A stretch of DNA of 64,000 nt. It comes from Dioscorea cayenensis subsp. rotundata (Eukaryota; Streptophyta; Magnoliopsida; Dioscoreales; Dioscoreaceae). This document shows positions 26,001-42,900 of the stretch, in pieces. The stretch is taken from assembly GCF_009730915.1 (NCBI RefSeq), contig NC_052489.1, positions 29,195,916-29,259,915 on the forward strand, read 5' to 3'. Position numbers and translations under genes: made by a program. Each line of letters begins with the position of its first letter. The first letter of the stretch is position 1. The notes under the pieces were generated by a model. The model saw only the letters and a list, made by a program, of their open reading frames with translations. It did no database searches and had not been told where the DNA came from.

Positions 26001-29000
26001 GAGATCAAGGCTTTGATGGAACAGGTTATTTGCTTTTCTTTTCTTTTTTTTCTTTTTATATATCATTCATCTGTCTTTGACCTTTCTACCCTGAAGTTGT
26101 TAGTGCTTACCGGTTTATTTTTATTTAGAATTGGCAACTGTGATTTGATCTGTCTGTCCTTTCAAATATTTTCTTTCTAACTATGCTGTTATTAACAGAT
26201 GAAACAGATTGAGGCAAAGCTTCCTAATCAATTTGATAAAAATTTTATTCCGAATGCCAGAACTAAACCAACAGACAAACTGGAGCATCAACCTGAGGTG
26301 GCAAATGTGCCAAAGAAAGCTCATGAATCACTGGTAGTTCTTTTTTTCTGTTCTATTTTTCTTCATAGATTTGATTGGCCATTCTTCAGATGACCTTAAA
26401 TTCTGCAGGTGGAGGTATCAAATCATTTAGCAAGCGATAGCTCTCTTCAGAAAAATCACAATAAGCCTATAAATCAGAAAGATCAGGTTGTTCAAGGAGC
26501 CATATAACCCCTGAGACTATAACCTTTTGTGGTAAAATTTATCTAATGGATTCTTTTCTTAAACATGACAGAATGATCGAGTTGGTTTTCAGAGTATGGA
26601 AATGCTGAAAGTGAGAGCAAATCTCGAAGCAAAGTTGAAACAGAAGGGTTTATTTAATTTTACAAATTCAAAGGATGAGAGTAAACAAAAGAATTCCTTA
26701 AAGCCACTTAATAAGTATGCATCATTAACTTTTAAAGTTTATTAAGATGTGATTGTCTTTGGAATAAAAATCTGGCCATTTAAATACTTAGTGTTATCTC
26801 TGATATGTTATCAGACGTCTTGAAACACAAGATGATTTTGATGATGAAGTGCAACCTGTAGCGAATGGTGGAACACACAGCATCAGTAAACTCTCAAAGC
26901 TCATTCCTAATAAAGGAAATAAATCAAAGGTGAGTCTTATTTTAATTTTGTTTTGCCTGTATCTTAATTGAATGTCAAGTGTCTATTGTTTTGCACATTG
27001 AATATTGCACCATAGAGGATAGTGGTAATATGATGGTGTTGATACATTATGACCTTGATCTTGGTTTGGCCAGACTAATAACTGCTGATTGGCAATTTAT
27101 AATGCCATTGCTCTCACCTACGGAGTTCACCTTGGATTTTGCAAACGGGCAGATTAATGCTTTGACCATTAACTTTCATATTAAAAGGGCTTCATTGGAC
27201 ATCAGACCACATCTAAATTGGTGCCTTGAAGACCAATATAAACAATATTCACTTTAAAAACACAAGTGACAACTGTGTATCTGTAAACAGTAAAAGCTGG
27301 CAGAGTCAAACTTATCTTTTATCATTGAAATAAACTTGGGTAATCCTATATTTTGAGGGCATGGATGGTCTGATTTTCTGTAATGCCATACTGATGAATT
27401 AGGATTGCATGTTCTTTATACCTGCCATAAGTTCAGTATTTCTTTTGTTGGAGTAATGTTTTATACTGAAGAATAAATTTTTACCTTGCTGTTGTTCCCA
27501 TAGTTCAACTTCACGCATTTAATTTGTAAATCATTTGTGAAAAACATCAAATCTCATGCAATTAGTAAAATAATTAGCTCTTGTTCTCCTAGTTTGTTTC
27601 TGGTGACGATGATGTGCCCATGAGAGATGATATTGGAGAACGGAGGAGGAAACATGAGCTTCGGGTCCTGGCTAGAGCTGGAACTGTTTCCATGGATGAT
27701 GATATAGGACTTGAAAACCAGTCCGTGGATACTGGTGCTCATGAGGATGATGGAACAACAGACTCAGAAGATGATTTCTATAAAGAAGTGAAGAGACAAC
27801 GGACTGAAAAACTAAGTGCTAAAGCTGAGTTGTATTCAAGGTATTTTCCATTATTGCAAATAAATAATAGTTGGTGAAGCCTATCTTATACTGCAAGAAT
27901 ATGTTGTTCAAAAAACAATTAAAACTGGCACTCTTTTCTACAGAACATCAGTGGCACCATCACCTTTGGAGACAGAAGTTGGTGGGAAACGACAAATCAC
28001 ATATCAGGTCAGTTTTTGATTAGTTTCTTTCTATTAGAACAAGAATACAATGTTCATTGTTTGGTGATATTGAGATCTTTACTTTTCTCTTGCTGGTGCA
28101 TCAGATTGAGAAGAACAAAGGATTGACTCGTCATAGGAAGAAGCTCACCAAGATTCCACGCAAGAAATATAAGGTAATCATATCCTACTCTTAGGGTGTG
28201 TTTGATATATGGAATAAAACATGGCGATGACAGTACCAATGGGTCTGGTGTGCCTGAGTGCAAGTGAAGATCATGATTGTATCTTGTCCTATCAGTCAAA
28301 ACAACCTGAGTTTTATACCACCCTAGATTGCCTAACCTAGGGCAGCTTCACATTACTGACTTGCTACCACCCTAGATTGTATCTTGTCCTATTAGTCAAA
28401 CAACCTGAGTTTCATGCTCCATAAATGCTCATTTTTGCATCTATACTCATTTTTGCATATGTACCCCCCGCACAATTTTTGTAGTTGCATTTGTTCTCCT
28501 CTAAAACCAAATTGCTTGTGCACATATCCCCCAGGCTTGTATATATGCAAAATTAGTTATGCTACTAAAGTTTGGGTTTCATTTTTCCTTTCTCACATAT
28601 AATCATATAAAGCTCAGTTTGGCATATAAACCTCTACAAAATTTATTATTGCTTGTGCACTGGAAAGTTTAGATCCTTGTATACATATTCCCTCAGGTTT
28701 ATACACATAGCAGATTATTCTATTAATTTCGTATATTATATAAAAAAATGCCCTTATGCACAACACACATGCCTCCACAATAAATCTGTACTTTATGGGA
28801 TAATTGTTTATATTGTTCTAAATTAAGATCACATGTTTTTTCAAACACCTAAAAAAGTGAGCTTTGGAGGAGTTTATATTAAATGGTCTCTTCAACATAA
28901 TGCAACAACAGAAAAATTTCCTGTGCCATTCCAATTAAGTCATATAGTGGCGCACTGTTTTGTTGTGGTTGCTAGTGAATGAATTCATTCACTATTACCT

Positions 29001-29194
29001 GTATCAGCATGCAATCTGTCTTCAGTTTCGGTTCTAACAAAATTGTCGTCATTGTATTGCAGATCAAGCACCAGAAAGCAGTGATCCGACGGAAAGGCCA
29101 AGTTCGTGATATTAGGAAACCTACCGGTCCATATGGAGGTGAAGCTAGTGGAATTAACACTAACATCAGCCGCAGTGTTAGGTTTAAAGGTTGA
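23022..29194 (+). CDS. THAL: SAS10/UTP3 ribosome-biogenesis factor (THAL homologue)
   Basis: This is a nucleolar protein of the small-subunit processome (pre-18S rRNA processing), the homologue of yeast Sas10/Utp3 and Arabidopsis THAL. About 14 exons run from the ATG at 23022 ([17 protein letters not shown]) to a TGA at 29192-29194. The N-terminus is basic, followed by several acidic runs ([25 protein letters not shown]) around [14 protein letters not shown]. The Sas10/Utp3/C1D domain lies in the middle exons ([15 protein letters not shown], then [37 protein letters not shown]). The C-terminal Sas10 domain begins with [17 protein letters not shown], reaches [17 protein letters not shown], and ends SRSVRFKG. 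The last exon boundary near 29062 is clear. A telo-box lies 39 bp upstream of the ATG. The largest introns (26930-27590 and 28170-29061) contain old repeat-like sequence. Confidence 0.93.
28270..28760. repeat. Small duplications in an intron of the SAS10 gene
   Basis: GATTGTATCTTGTCCTAT followed by CAGTCAAAACAACCTGAG near 28274 recurs about 100 bp later (near 28375) with few changes. A second pair, CATATCCCCCAGGCTTGTAT near 28522 and CATATTCCCTCAGGTTTATA near 28684, is spaced about 160 bp. These look like diverged tandem copies inside an inserted or expanded intron segment. No terminal repeats or coding sequence were identified. Confidence 0.5.
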
Positions 29195-29835
29195 GTTTGC
29201 CAACAGGATTTCTCCCTCCTTTGCCGGAGTAGAGGTTTTACTACACTGTATGTTATAACATATTAACTTGGATTGTTGATGTTTTAGTCTCAGTAAGTTC
29301 CATGTGAAATGGAATTTACTAGAAAAATTTTGTTAGTTCATGTCCTGCTACGAGATACCAATCCTTTTTGTTATGTATTCTTTTTTATCATTTGATATGT
29401 TCATTTGATTACAGTTCCAGTTTAAATCCAGCAATTACAACTTACAAAAAAAATAATTTTTTTGACTTTCGGAATGAAAGCAGACAATGATCTTATTTCA
29501 CTAGTCCTCAGGAATTATATATATATATATATATATGTACTTGTGACTATCATCCTCTTTTCACTAAAGTTATGTTTCACTGGTTGAATAAGGTAAAGAT
29601 GACCTAGACTTTAAATCTTGCACTTGCTTGGAATCAATATAGAATCACTACTAGATTCAACCATTTAATTGGTGGCTCTTGGCAAAATAACAAGTACACA
29701 AGATAAATTGCATTATGTGATATACAAGAACGATTATGATGAAAAATGCATGTTTTTTCAATGATTCACTCTGCAACATATCTCAATCTTGGTTTCCCAC
29801 CAACATTAGTTTATTAGCAATGAAGAGCAAGTTCT
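29195..29835. other. Convergent spacer between SAS10 and the AGPase large-subunit gene
   Basis: The two stop codons face each other across 641 bp. The stretch contains both 3' UTRs, an (AT)n run at 29516-29536, and no further gene. Confidence 0.5.
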
Positions 29836-35945
<6,110 letters not shown>

Positions 35946-36013
35946 TTGGGAGCGAGCTAGGGTTTGAGCGAGGTCCAGGGTAGCAGTGGGATGGAGAACG
36001 AGGAGCAGAGACG

Positions 36014-36063
<50 letters not shown>

Positions 36064-36240
36064 GTTTGTATTGGCTTTGGTTCCGTTTGAGAGGTTGTCC
36101 ACGTTATCTCTCTCTCTCTCTCTCTCTCTCGGGCTTGATATTGTCCATTGGTTCCTGTTTCGATGGGGCCCACTCATTCGCATATTCTTAGACGTGGGTT
36201 TTTGTTGTTGTTGGGCTTTTGCTTTTGGGCTGGCCCATTT
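35946..36240 (-). promoter_or_regulatory. AGPase leader with opposed GA and CT tracts, and TGGGCY motifs
   Basis: On the plus strand (GA)n lies at 36019-36057 and (CT)n at 36107-36130. In the minus-strand transcript they would read GA first and then CU, able to pair across a loop of about 50 nt. Upstream, three site II-like TGGGCY motifs lie at 36212-36217, 36226-36231 and, in reverse, 36232-36237; GGGGCCCAC lies near 36164. The transcription start is unknown, so which parts are transcribed is inference. Confidence 0.55.
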
Positions 36241-36307
36241 GCTTATCTAATTTGGGTCTGAATTTCATTTTTTTTTTTTTGATCTCTAAATCTGAAATGT
36301 TATTTTA

Positions 36308-36353
<46 letters not shown>

Positions 36354-36444
36354 GTAATAGTATACTTGATGAAAAGTATATCTCGTATCAAAGAGATTTA
36401 TAACTATACTTTCTATACCAACAAAAGCAATAATCAAAATTCAC

Positions 36445-36498
<54 letters not shown>
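36308..36498. repeat. Microsatellites: (AAT)n and (TG)n
   Basis: An (AAT)n tract of about 15 units lies at 36308-36352. A (TG)n tract of about 21 units lies at 36456-36498 and is preceded by a short (AT)n. Both lie in the spacer between the AGPase and SDR genes. Confidence 0.9.
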
Positions 36499-36502
<4 letters not shown>

Positions 36503-36930
36503 TATTAAAAAACTTACCAATTTTTTGACATGGCTATCTTTTAAATTAAAAAAAAAAAAAATTGAAAGTTTTCACGTAGGTTTCACACGTTCCATGTGAG
36601 GCACTCATTAATTATATAATAATGCAGGTTTGCTTTCAGACGTATAAATATATATTGACTCCCAAGCCCACTTAAGTTTTAAAAAGCTTAAATATACTGT
36701 AAACTTTTTTTAATAATATAAATTAACTATTCTAAATCAATGTTAACTTTAACCCATTTTACATTTTTTACATACTTCAATAAAATCTAAGAAAATAAGT
36801 TTTTAAATAAACCAAATTAGAATTTGCATAAATTGCGAAACCATTAAATTTGTAAAAACAAAAAAAGACCATTAATAAATAATGTAAAACAAAAAAAAAA
36901 TGCAACATGATAGTGAAGAAGAAGCAGCCA
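36499..36930. other. AT-rich spacer
   Basis: No gene or clear element was seen. The stretch lies between the microsatellites and the duplicated promoter block of the SDR gene. Confidence 0.4.
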
Positions 36931-36937
36931 TGATCCG

Positions 36938-37385
36938 GCCTCCACGGCTCCACGTATCCAAGGTCCCAAGCCATGCAGCACGTGTCAGCCTCATGCACGC
37001 TACTACCGTTCCCTCTCACCATCTCTTTATATAACCACCACCATCTCATGTTCCTTGATGGATTTATATTCCTTATAATTAATTACTCTCACTTTAAACT
37101 AATTAACACCCATTAACACTTTGCAATTGATAATAAATAAATATTTCATTAAAAACAGAATAAAACTCATATACACATCACCAGTAATACTACCTCCAAA
37201 ACCGTGATCCAGAGAAAGAACAGTAATGATATCCATGCGTCGTCGCTTGCAACCAAACGGTGAGCTGCATGACAGGGCAAGCCTCCACGTACCCAAACCA
37301 TGCACCACGTGTCAACGCCATGCAACCACCTTAATTTCCCTCTCTCTCTTTCTTTCTCCCACTCCTTTATATCACCACCTCCATC
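36938..37385 (+). promoter_or_regulatory. Duplicated ABRE/RY/TATA promoter block of the SDR gene
   Basis: Two diverged copies of one promoter module lie in tandem. Copy 1 (36938-37045) has GCCTCCAC, an RY element CATGCA at 36972, the ABRE CACGTGTC at 36979-36986, a second CATGCA at 36992, and a TATA box TTTATATA at 37026-37033. Copy 2 (37281-37385) has the same order: GCCTCCAC, CATGCA at 37299, CACGTGTC at 37306-37313, CATGCA at 37319, and TTTATAT at 37366-37372. The offset between copies is about 327-343 bp. ABRE plus RY is the known signature of ABI5/ABI3-controlled late seed genes. Copy 2 is the proximal one, its TATA lying about 240 bp before the ATG. Confidence 0.75.
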
Positions 37386-37608
37386 TCCATCTCTCATTAT
37401 TATCACTCCAACTTCTCTCATCTCTTTTATGCTTCTGATCTCTTGTCTTCTCCAAACTAGCTTTCAGTTTTCATCACGTTCCCTTCATTACAGACCTCTC
37501 TTTTTAACATCTTTTTCTCTCCTTCACATCCAAGAGAAGACTAAGAGATCTATCACCACTACTCCTTCGATCTATAGATCAAGAGACTCAAGGCTTTCTT
37601 TCAAAAGA

Positions 37609-37744
37609 ATGGCTTCAGGTGGTCAACCATTCCCACACCAAACACAAGAGCGTCAACCTGGAAAGGAACATGAGATGGATCCCACTCCTCAGGTTATCAG
37701 CCCAGACTACAAGCCTGCCAATAAACTCCAGGTCCTCTCTCTAC

Positions 37745-37775
<31 letters not shown>

Positions 37776-38769
37776 CAAATATATATATATGCATGTGCTT
37801 AATTGCATGGAAAGCAGGGGAAGGTGGCGCTGGTAACAGGAGGAGACTCTGGTATCGGACGGTCAGTGTGCAGATACTTTGTACTGGAAGGTGCCACAGT
37901 GGCATTCACACATGTCAAGAGTGAAGAAGACAAGGATGCAGATGCTACCCTAAAGATGCTTATGGAGGACAAGAAGTCTATAAATAGTGGGGCTAAGGAC
38001 CCCATTGCCATACCTGCTGACCTTGGGTTGGAGGAGAATTGTAAAAGAGTGGTTGATGAGGTTGTCAAGACTTATGGACACATTGACATCCTTGTTAACA
38101 ATGCAGCTGAGCAGTATGTTCATATAAATATAGAAGAGATTAGTGATGAACAGCTCAAGAGGGTGTTTGCAACCAACATGTTCTCTTATTTCTATGTGAC
38201 CAAGTAATAAATCTTTTTGCTTATTTATTATTTTTTTTTTAAGTATTTACTTATTATCTAATGTGTTTGGACTTAATTGATTTTAAATGCATGTTGAAGG
38301 TTTGCTGTGAAGCATATGGGGAAGGGGAGTAGTATAATTAATACTACTTCTGTGAATGCTTATAAAGGAAACAAGCTGCTTCTTGATTATACTGCCACAA
38401 AGGGAGGGATTGTGGGGTTTACTAGAGGGTTAGCACTGCAAATGGTGGACAAGGGGATAAGAGTGAATGGAGTGGCGCCTGGGCCGATTTGGACGCCATT
38501 GATACCAGCTTCATTTCCAGCTGACAAGGTGGCTAACTTTGGGAAGGAGGTGCCCATGGGGAGAGCTGGGCAGCCTTGTGAGGTAGCTCCTTCTTATGTT
38601 TTCCTTGCTTCTCAGGACTCTTCTTACTATACTGGGCAAGTCCTCCATCCTAATGGTATGTGTTTGATGTTGGATTGCTTATAAATTATGTGAATTAATG
38701 AATATGTTAATCCTTAATTTGTTTTCTTTGATGTATGTTGATGCAGGAGGGACTATTGTGAATGGCTAG
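37609..38769 (+). CDS. Glucose and ribitol dehydrogenase-like short-chain dehydrogenase (SDR)
   Basis: Four exons (37609-37731, 37818-38203, 38300-38655, 38747-38769) give 295 residues. The protein is an NAD(P)-dependent SDR resembling barley glucose and ribitol dehydrogenase, a seed protein known from maturing embryos. The N-terminal extension (MASGGQPFPHQTQERQPGKE) is hydrophilic, as in that family. Rossmann motif TGGDSGIGR, then DILVNNAAEQ, the catalytic Ser in INTTSVNAY, and the active-site YTATK (YxxxK) are all present. IRVNGVAPGPIWTPLIPASF and the end YYTGQVLHPNGGTIVNG are family-typical. The natural substrate is not certain. The promoter upstream carries paired ABRE and RY sites, which fits seed or ABA expression. 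Confidence 0.92.
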
Positions 38770-40067
38770 CTGAGCTGGAAGTGGATACATCTCTCGTTAG
38801 TTGTGGTGTTTTGATGTTGTTAATTAATTAGCTAGGGTCGTTATATATATATATATATATATATCCTTGTGAAGATATATATATGTAGCTCCTAATATGT
38901 GTATGGAGTAGTATGTTGTGATAAATGAATAAGTAAAAAAATAATTAAATGGTCATGTTTGGTGTGATCTTTGTTTCAATTGCAAGGAAAGCATTTTTTT
39001 TGTCTAGGTTTGTGATTGATTGATTGTTTAGGATTTAATATATATATGTATTTACGAAACATCAAAATGAACAATAAAGACAGACTAATTTATATACATG
39101 CCCTTTATGGATAACGTGTTAATTTGGGCGCCAATAAGCAAACATTTAAACTGAAAACCATATATACTTCCTTACAATGGAACAATAATCAAATTCTAAA
39201 AACACTAAAAAGTAAATAAAACTTAAGTGTCCAAGCATGTTGGTGAACTTCAAGCGTATATTCCAGATTCTGGAAATTGTATGGTTTCCCTTCAATTAGC
39301 TTTTGTTTGCTTTCGCTCAAATTGAAGCAGATACATTCACAATCATGAACATTTTAAACCAGAAGAGACATGTAATGTAATGCAGACTGTAAACTCCTTA
39401 ATTTTAATTAGCACACCTTTGAGACGTGACACTTGTGCTGCAGGGAAATAGTCCAATGGCCATGCAACCGCTCTACGTGCGTACGTGTAATAACATGCAA
39501 ACAATCTGTATCAAATAAATCATACATTTTTAAAAGATAATATATACATTTTTAAAAGATAATATATTGAAATTTCTATGAGCTTCCTCTATCCAAACCA
39601 AACACCATAAAAGTTCTACTCTTGCCACGTATTCAAACACGTCACCACTTCTTTCAAAATCTTTCTCCACACCACACCGCTCTTCCACCACCTTCTTCTT
39701 CTCATATCATCTCCTCATGCCTCTAATTAAGACCACTCTTTCTTTCCAACTTTTTCTTCATTACCATATTATCAACAAGCCATGAAACTCCTCCTTCATC
39801 CACCTTCACAATCTTCAAATCTTCCATCAAGCTCAAGGTCTTTCTTTCTTCACAAGTATATATATATATATAGTGAAAATACCATCTAAGAATCGCATAC
39901 TTAGATGTTGTTTTTAGGGATGTTTGACTTAGAGCCATTAGACCATCATGATTTTTTTTTATTGTTTCATATTATTCAGTACTATACTATTCAATACTGT
40001 TATATATTGTTTATTGATGTACGTTTACGGTACATAAATCAGTATAACTGTTGAGATATTTGACTTA
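38770..40067. other. Spacer with a CT-rich, leader-like stretch
   Basis: No complete gene was found. The part 39580-39850 is unusually CT-rich and low in A-tracts, like a plant promoter plus 5' UTR, with ATGs at 39718 and 39781 that open only very short frames (about 22 and 35 codons). It could be the 5' remnant of a gene, a small-peptide or non-coding transcript, or chance. Short (AT)n runs lie at 38845-38864 and 39857-39872. Confidence 0.35.
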
Positions 40068-40800
40068 GGGGCCGTTTGGTTCGCGGTAATGTAGAAAGAT
40101 TACCACGTGTTACGTGGTAATTTGAAAATATTACCACGTTTGATATTGCACCGGTGGTAATGTGGATGGTAATATCGCATTACCAACTTATAAATATTAC
40201 CAAGAAAATGATAATCCTATTACCACCAAATTTGGTGTCTATCTTGGATTACTATGGTAATCTTATAACTTTTTATATTTTAACAAATTGATTACCATGA
40301 CAACCAAACACGGTAATGAACTATTCCCGATAATAAGAGTTCCCAACCAAACATGGTTATATTAAATTACCGCAATATTCCCAACCATATAACATTCCCA
40401 CTCATATTATCATGGTAATCTCATTACGTGGTAATATGTCATTACCACGAATCAAACGGCCCCTTAGAGTTATTAGATCATTATGATTTTTTTATACTGT
40501 TTCATACTATTCATAACTGTTATACATATTGTTACTATATATGAATCAGCAAAACTGTTGAACATAAATTATCTGTTGAACATAAATTATTGTAGTGTTT
40601 CCAAATTTTTATATTTAAAAATCTAAGAAAGTACTAATTAGATGATTTTTTTGTACTATTTCATACTATTCAGTATTATATTATTTAGTACTATTATACA
40701 CTGTTGTTACGATATATATGAATCAGCAAAACTGTTGAACGTAAGTTATTGTAGTGTTTTTAAATTTCTATATTTTCTAGGAACGTACTAATCAGATGAT
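39890..40800 (+). repeat. Three-copy tandem repeat, about 180 bp unit, split by a MITE
   Basis: Three diverged copies share the order ATTAGA(T/C)CAT.ATGATTTTT, (T)GTTTCATA.TATTCA, ACTGTTATA, and AATCAG(T/C)A.AACTGTTGA. They begin near 39930, 40475 and 40645. Copies 2 and 3 are the closest, sharing GAATCAGCAAAACTGTTGAA. The second copy begins directly after the MITE at 40068-40463. Confidence 0.65.
40068..40463. mobile_element. Tourist/PIF-Harbinger-like MITE with TTA target-site duplication
   Basis: The ends are inverted repeats: GGGGCCGTTTGGTTCG at the left and, read in reverse, GGGGCCGTTTGATTCG at the right. They extend to about 24 bp with two mismatches. TTA flanks both sides (40065-40067 and 40464-40466), the target-site duplication known for Harbinger-type elements. 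The 396-bp interior has no coding capacity but holds many copies of ATTACCA/TGGTAAT in both orientations, as subterminal transposase-binding repeats would. It is non-autonomous and looks fairly young. Confidence 0.85.
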
Positions 40801-42097
40801 GTGTCCTCGTGTGTGTGTGTATATATATATATATTTATAATGACTTTATATATATAATGCAACTCATTGAGCATCAAATCCATGCATGAAAAAGAAGGAA
40901 ATTTAGGTGGTGTTGGTGGCTAACTGCAATAGGGGCCTTGGCCGTGAGAGATGCCAATATTACTTCACTAGACTTTCAGTTAAAGTCAGAGGATGATGAT
41001 GAGTCTGCATGCAACTACCCTTGACTTTATGAGCTAATAATGTTGTTAATCTGATGTCCAAGTTAAAATGTTCAGATATAACTAATTAAATTAACATACT
41101 GCATGCTGACGATAATTTCATGTCTTATTCTTCATTATGAGTTAATAATTATAGATCTTGCTTAAAGAGACTAGAAGAAGTAATTCACAGCTATATAGTC
41201 TACAAAAGTAGTTAGTTAATTAATTTCCATATCATGATATGAACATGAAACCCCATATATATATATAACATATTTTAGAGCTCCAAATTGTTATAACTAT
41301 TTCATCTTAGCTAGACTTGGTGTTGTTTTATGAAGAATATTTCATGTTGATGAATTTAGTTTTTATGTTATTGTGTGATTGTGAATGGATAAAGAAGGGA
41401 TGCATGGTGGAGCATTAATTGGATCATTATGTCTAGTGAAGTTGAACTAATTAATTAGTTGGCAAAAGCTAACTAATTATTATTGTTCTTGTATTTCAAT
41501 ACAGTGAGTCAATAAGCTAACGCAAAAACAATCTCATTAATTCTTATTTTACCATCAATTGTTGCATGCTTGTCTAAATTTAGCTATCCATGACCAGTCT
41601 ATAGTTTTGGATCAACAAGTAAAAACCACATTAATGTCATATAACTTTTTATGAATTTTTAAAATGGTTAATTAATGTGGCATAAATTTTGGTTTTTTTT
41701 TATACACCCATGCGCAATTGCGCATGTGATGTTAGAGGAAAATACAAAACCAAAAGATGGTATTTTATTAAAATATAAAAAAAAAACTCCAAATAAAAAA
41801 ATTTTTGAATTAAATCTATATTCCCAACATAAACATTTTTTGAAGAATATAAGATCTTACTTTGACCTTAAAATCAACAACAACTGCCATGCACACAAAA
41901 GACCATCCGTACTATATTTATCCCCAAATGTCAAGCCTTCTCTTTCATACCTTTGTTTCTAGGCACTATCAAAAGTAGGATTTGTTTTTCCATTTCCATA
42001 CTATAATTGTTTAGGAAAAAAATGCTATTCATCACACGTCTTTACCAAATCTAACAAGAATACTAATCCTAAAATTAGAGCTAGCATTTCTAATTTT
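40801..42097. other. AT-rich spacer
   Basis: No gene could be supported. A short GC-richer patch near 40910-41030 (GGTGGTGTTGGTGGCTAAC to GATGATGATGAGTCTGCATG) has no open frame of useful length. The open frame at 41675-41962 is AT-driven and shows no domain. Confidence 0.35.
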
Positions 42098-42900
42098 ATG
42101 GGTCCGTTTGATAAGCAAAATTTTGAGATACAGTACAACACAACTTCTCTTGTTCTTTGTTTGGTTTATTAAAAAATTGAAAGTACAGCATAAGAGAATG
42201 TGAGTATAACACAAGTAGTTAAAATTTTTGTACCACCAAAACCTCGGTACAAAAGTTTTATCATGGTACAGCACAACTAAAGACTAAATTACCCTTAATA
42301 AAGAATAAAAAAATACAATCATGTATATCATATCCCACGACGCTCATCAAGACTAATCAATTTTAATAATATAATATTTTTTTAAATGTAAAATCGATAT
42401 CTTAAAATTAAAATTTTAAATCATAAAAATTAACATAATTTTTTTTAATATTTCAATTTAAAAATTAAAAATTTAAATTGTATAAAAAATAAATATAAAT
42501 CTCTTTATATCTTATATTCCTGAATCATAGATATGATTTTCATAGATATATCAAACATATTAGCAATCTCATATAAAAAATAATATTATTTAACTGATTG
42601 ATATATTAACATGAATTTATCATGTATTTTTTAACAAAAAATTAATTTTGCATATATTTTGAAAATTTAAAAAAAATATATAATTTTTAATTTACTAAAT
42701 TGATTAATTATAAAAAAAATTAATTAAAATATTGAAAACGATATCTTGTTGTGAAGTTGTTTATTGTAAAACAAACATAATATAAAGGGTATTAAAAGTA
42801 ATTTTATAATATTTTTGTCCAGTACTCGAGAAGTTATCATAGAATATCAAACATGGTACAAGACAAATAGTATGTAAAATTACGATATTTTATAAAAAAT
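42098..42900. mobile_element. Degenerate TIR-type element, same family as the copy near 58.5-59.1 kb
   Basis: The left end GGGTCCGTTTGATAAGC is followed by many GTACAGCA/GTACAACA motifs (ATACAGTACAACACAAC, AAAGTACAGCATAAG, GGTACAGCACAAC). The right part (TTGTTTATTGTAAAACAAACA and GTATTAAAAGTAATTTTATAA) matches the right part of the element near 58.9 kb. No clean right terminus was found, so this copy is probably truncated or eroded. It is non-coding. Confidence 0.5.

Noticed and set aside
26979-27257. 92-residue open frame in a SAS10 intron
   Set aside because: No domain is visible, and the flanking splice sites join the known protein without it.
36019-36130. GA and CT tracts as a possible CRISPR-like or regulatory array
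   Set aside because: They are simple dinucleotide microsatellites without spacer structure.
39723-39938. Minus-strand open frame ending in MEDLKIVKVDEGGVSWLVD
   Set aside because: It is the complement of the CT-rich leader-like stretch, reads into an (AT)n run, and has no family resemblance I can name.
41675-41962. 95-residue open frame in AT-rich spacer
   Set aside because: It is Lys/Asn-rich as expected from AT bias, with no start context or neighbouring exons.
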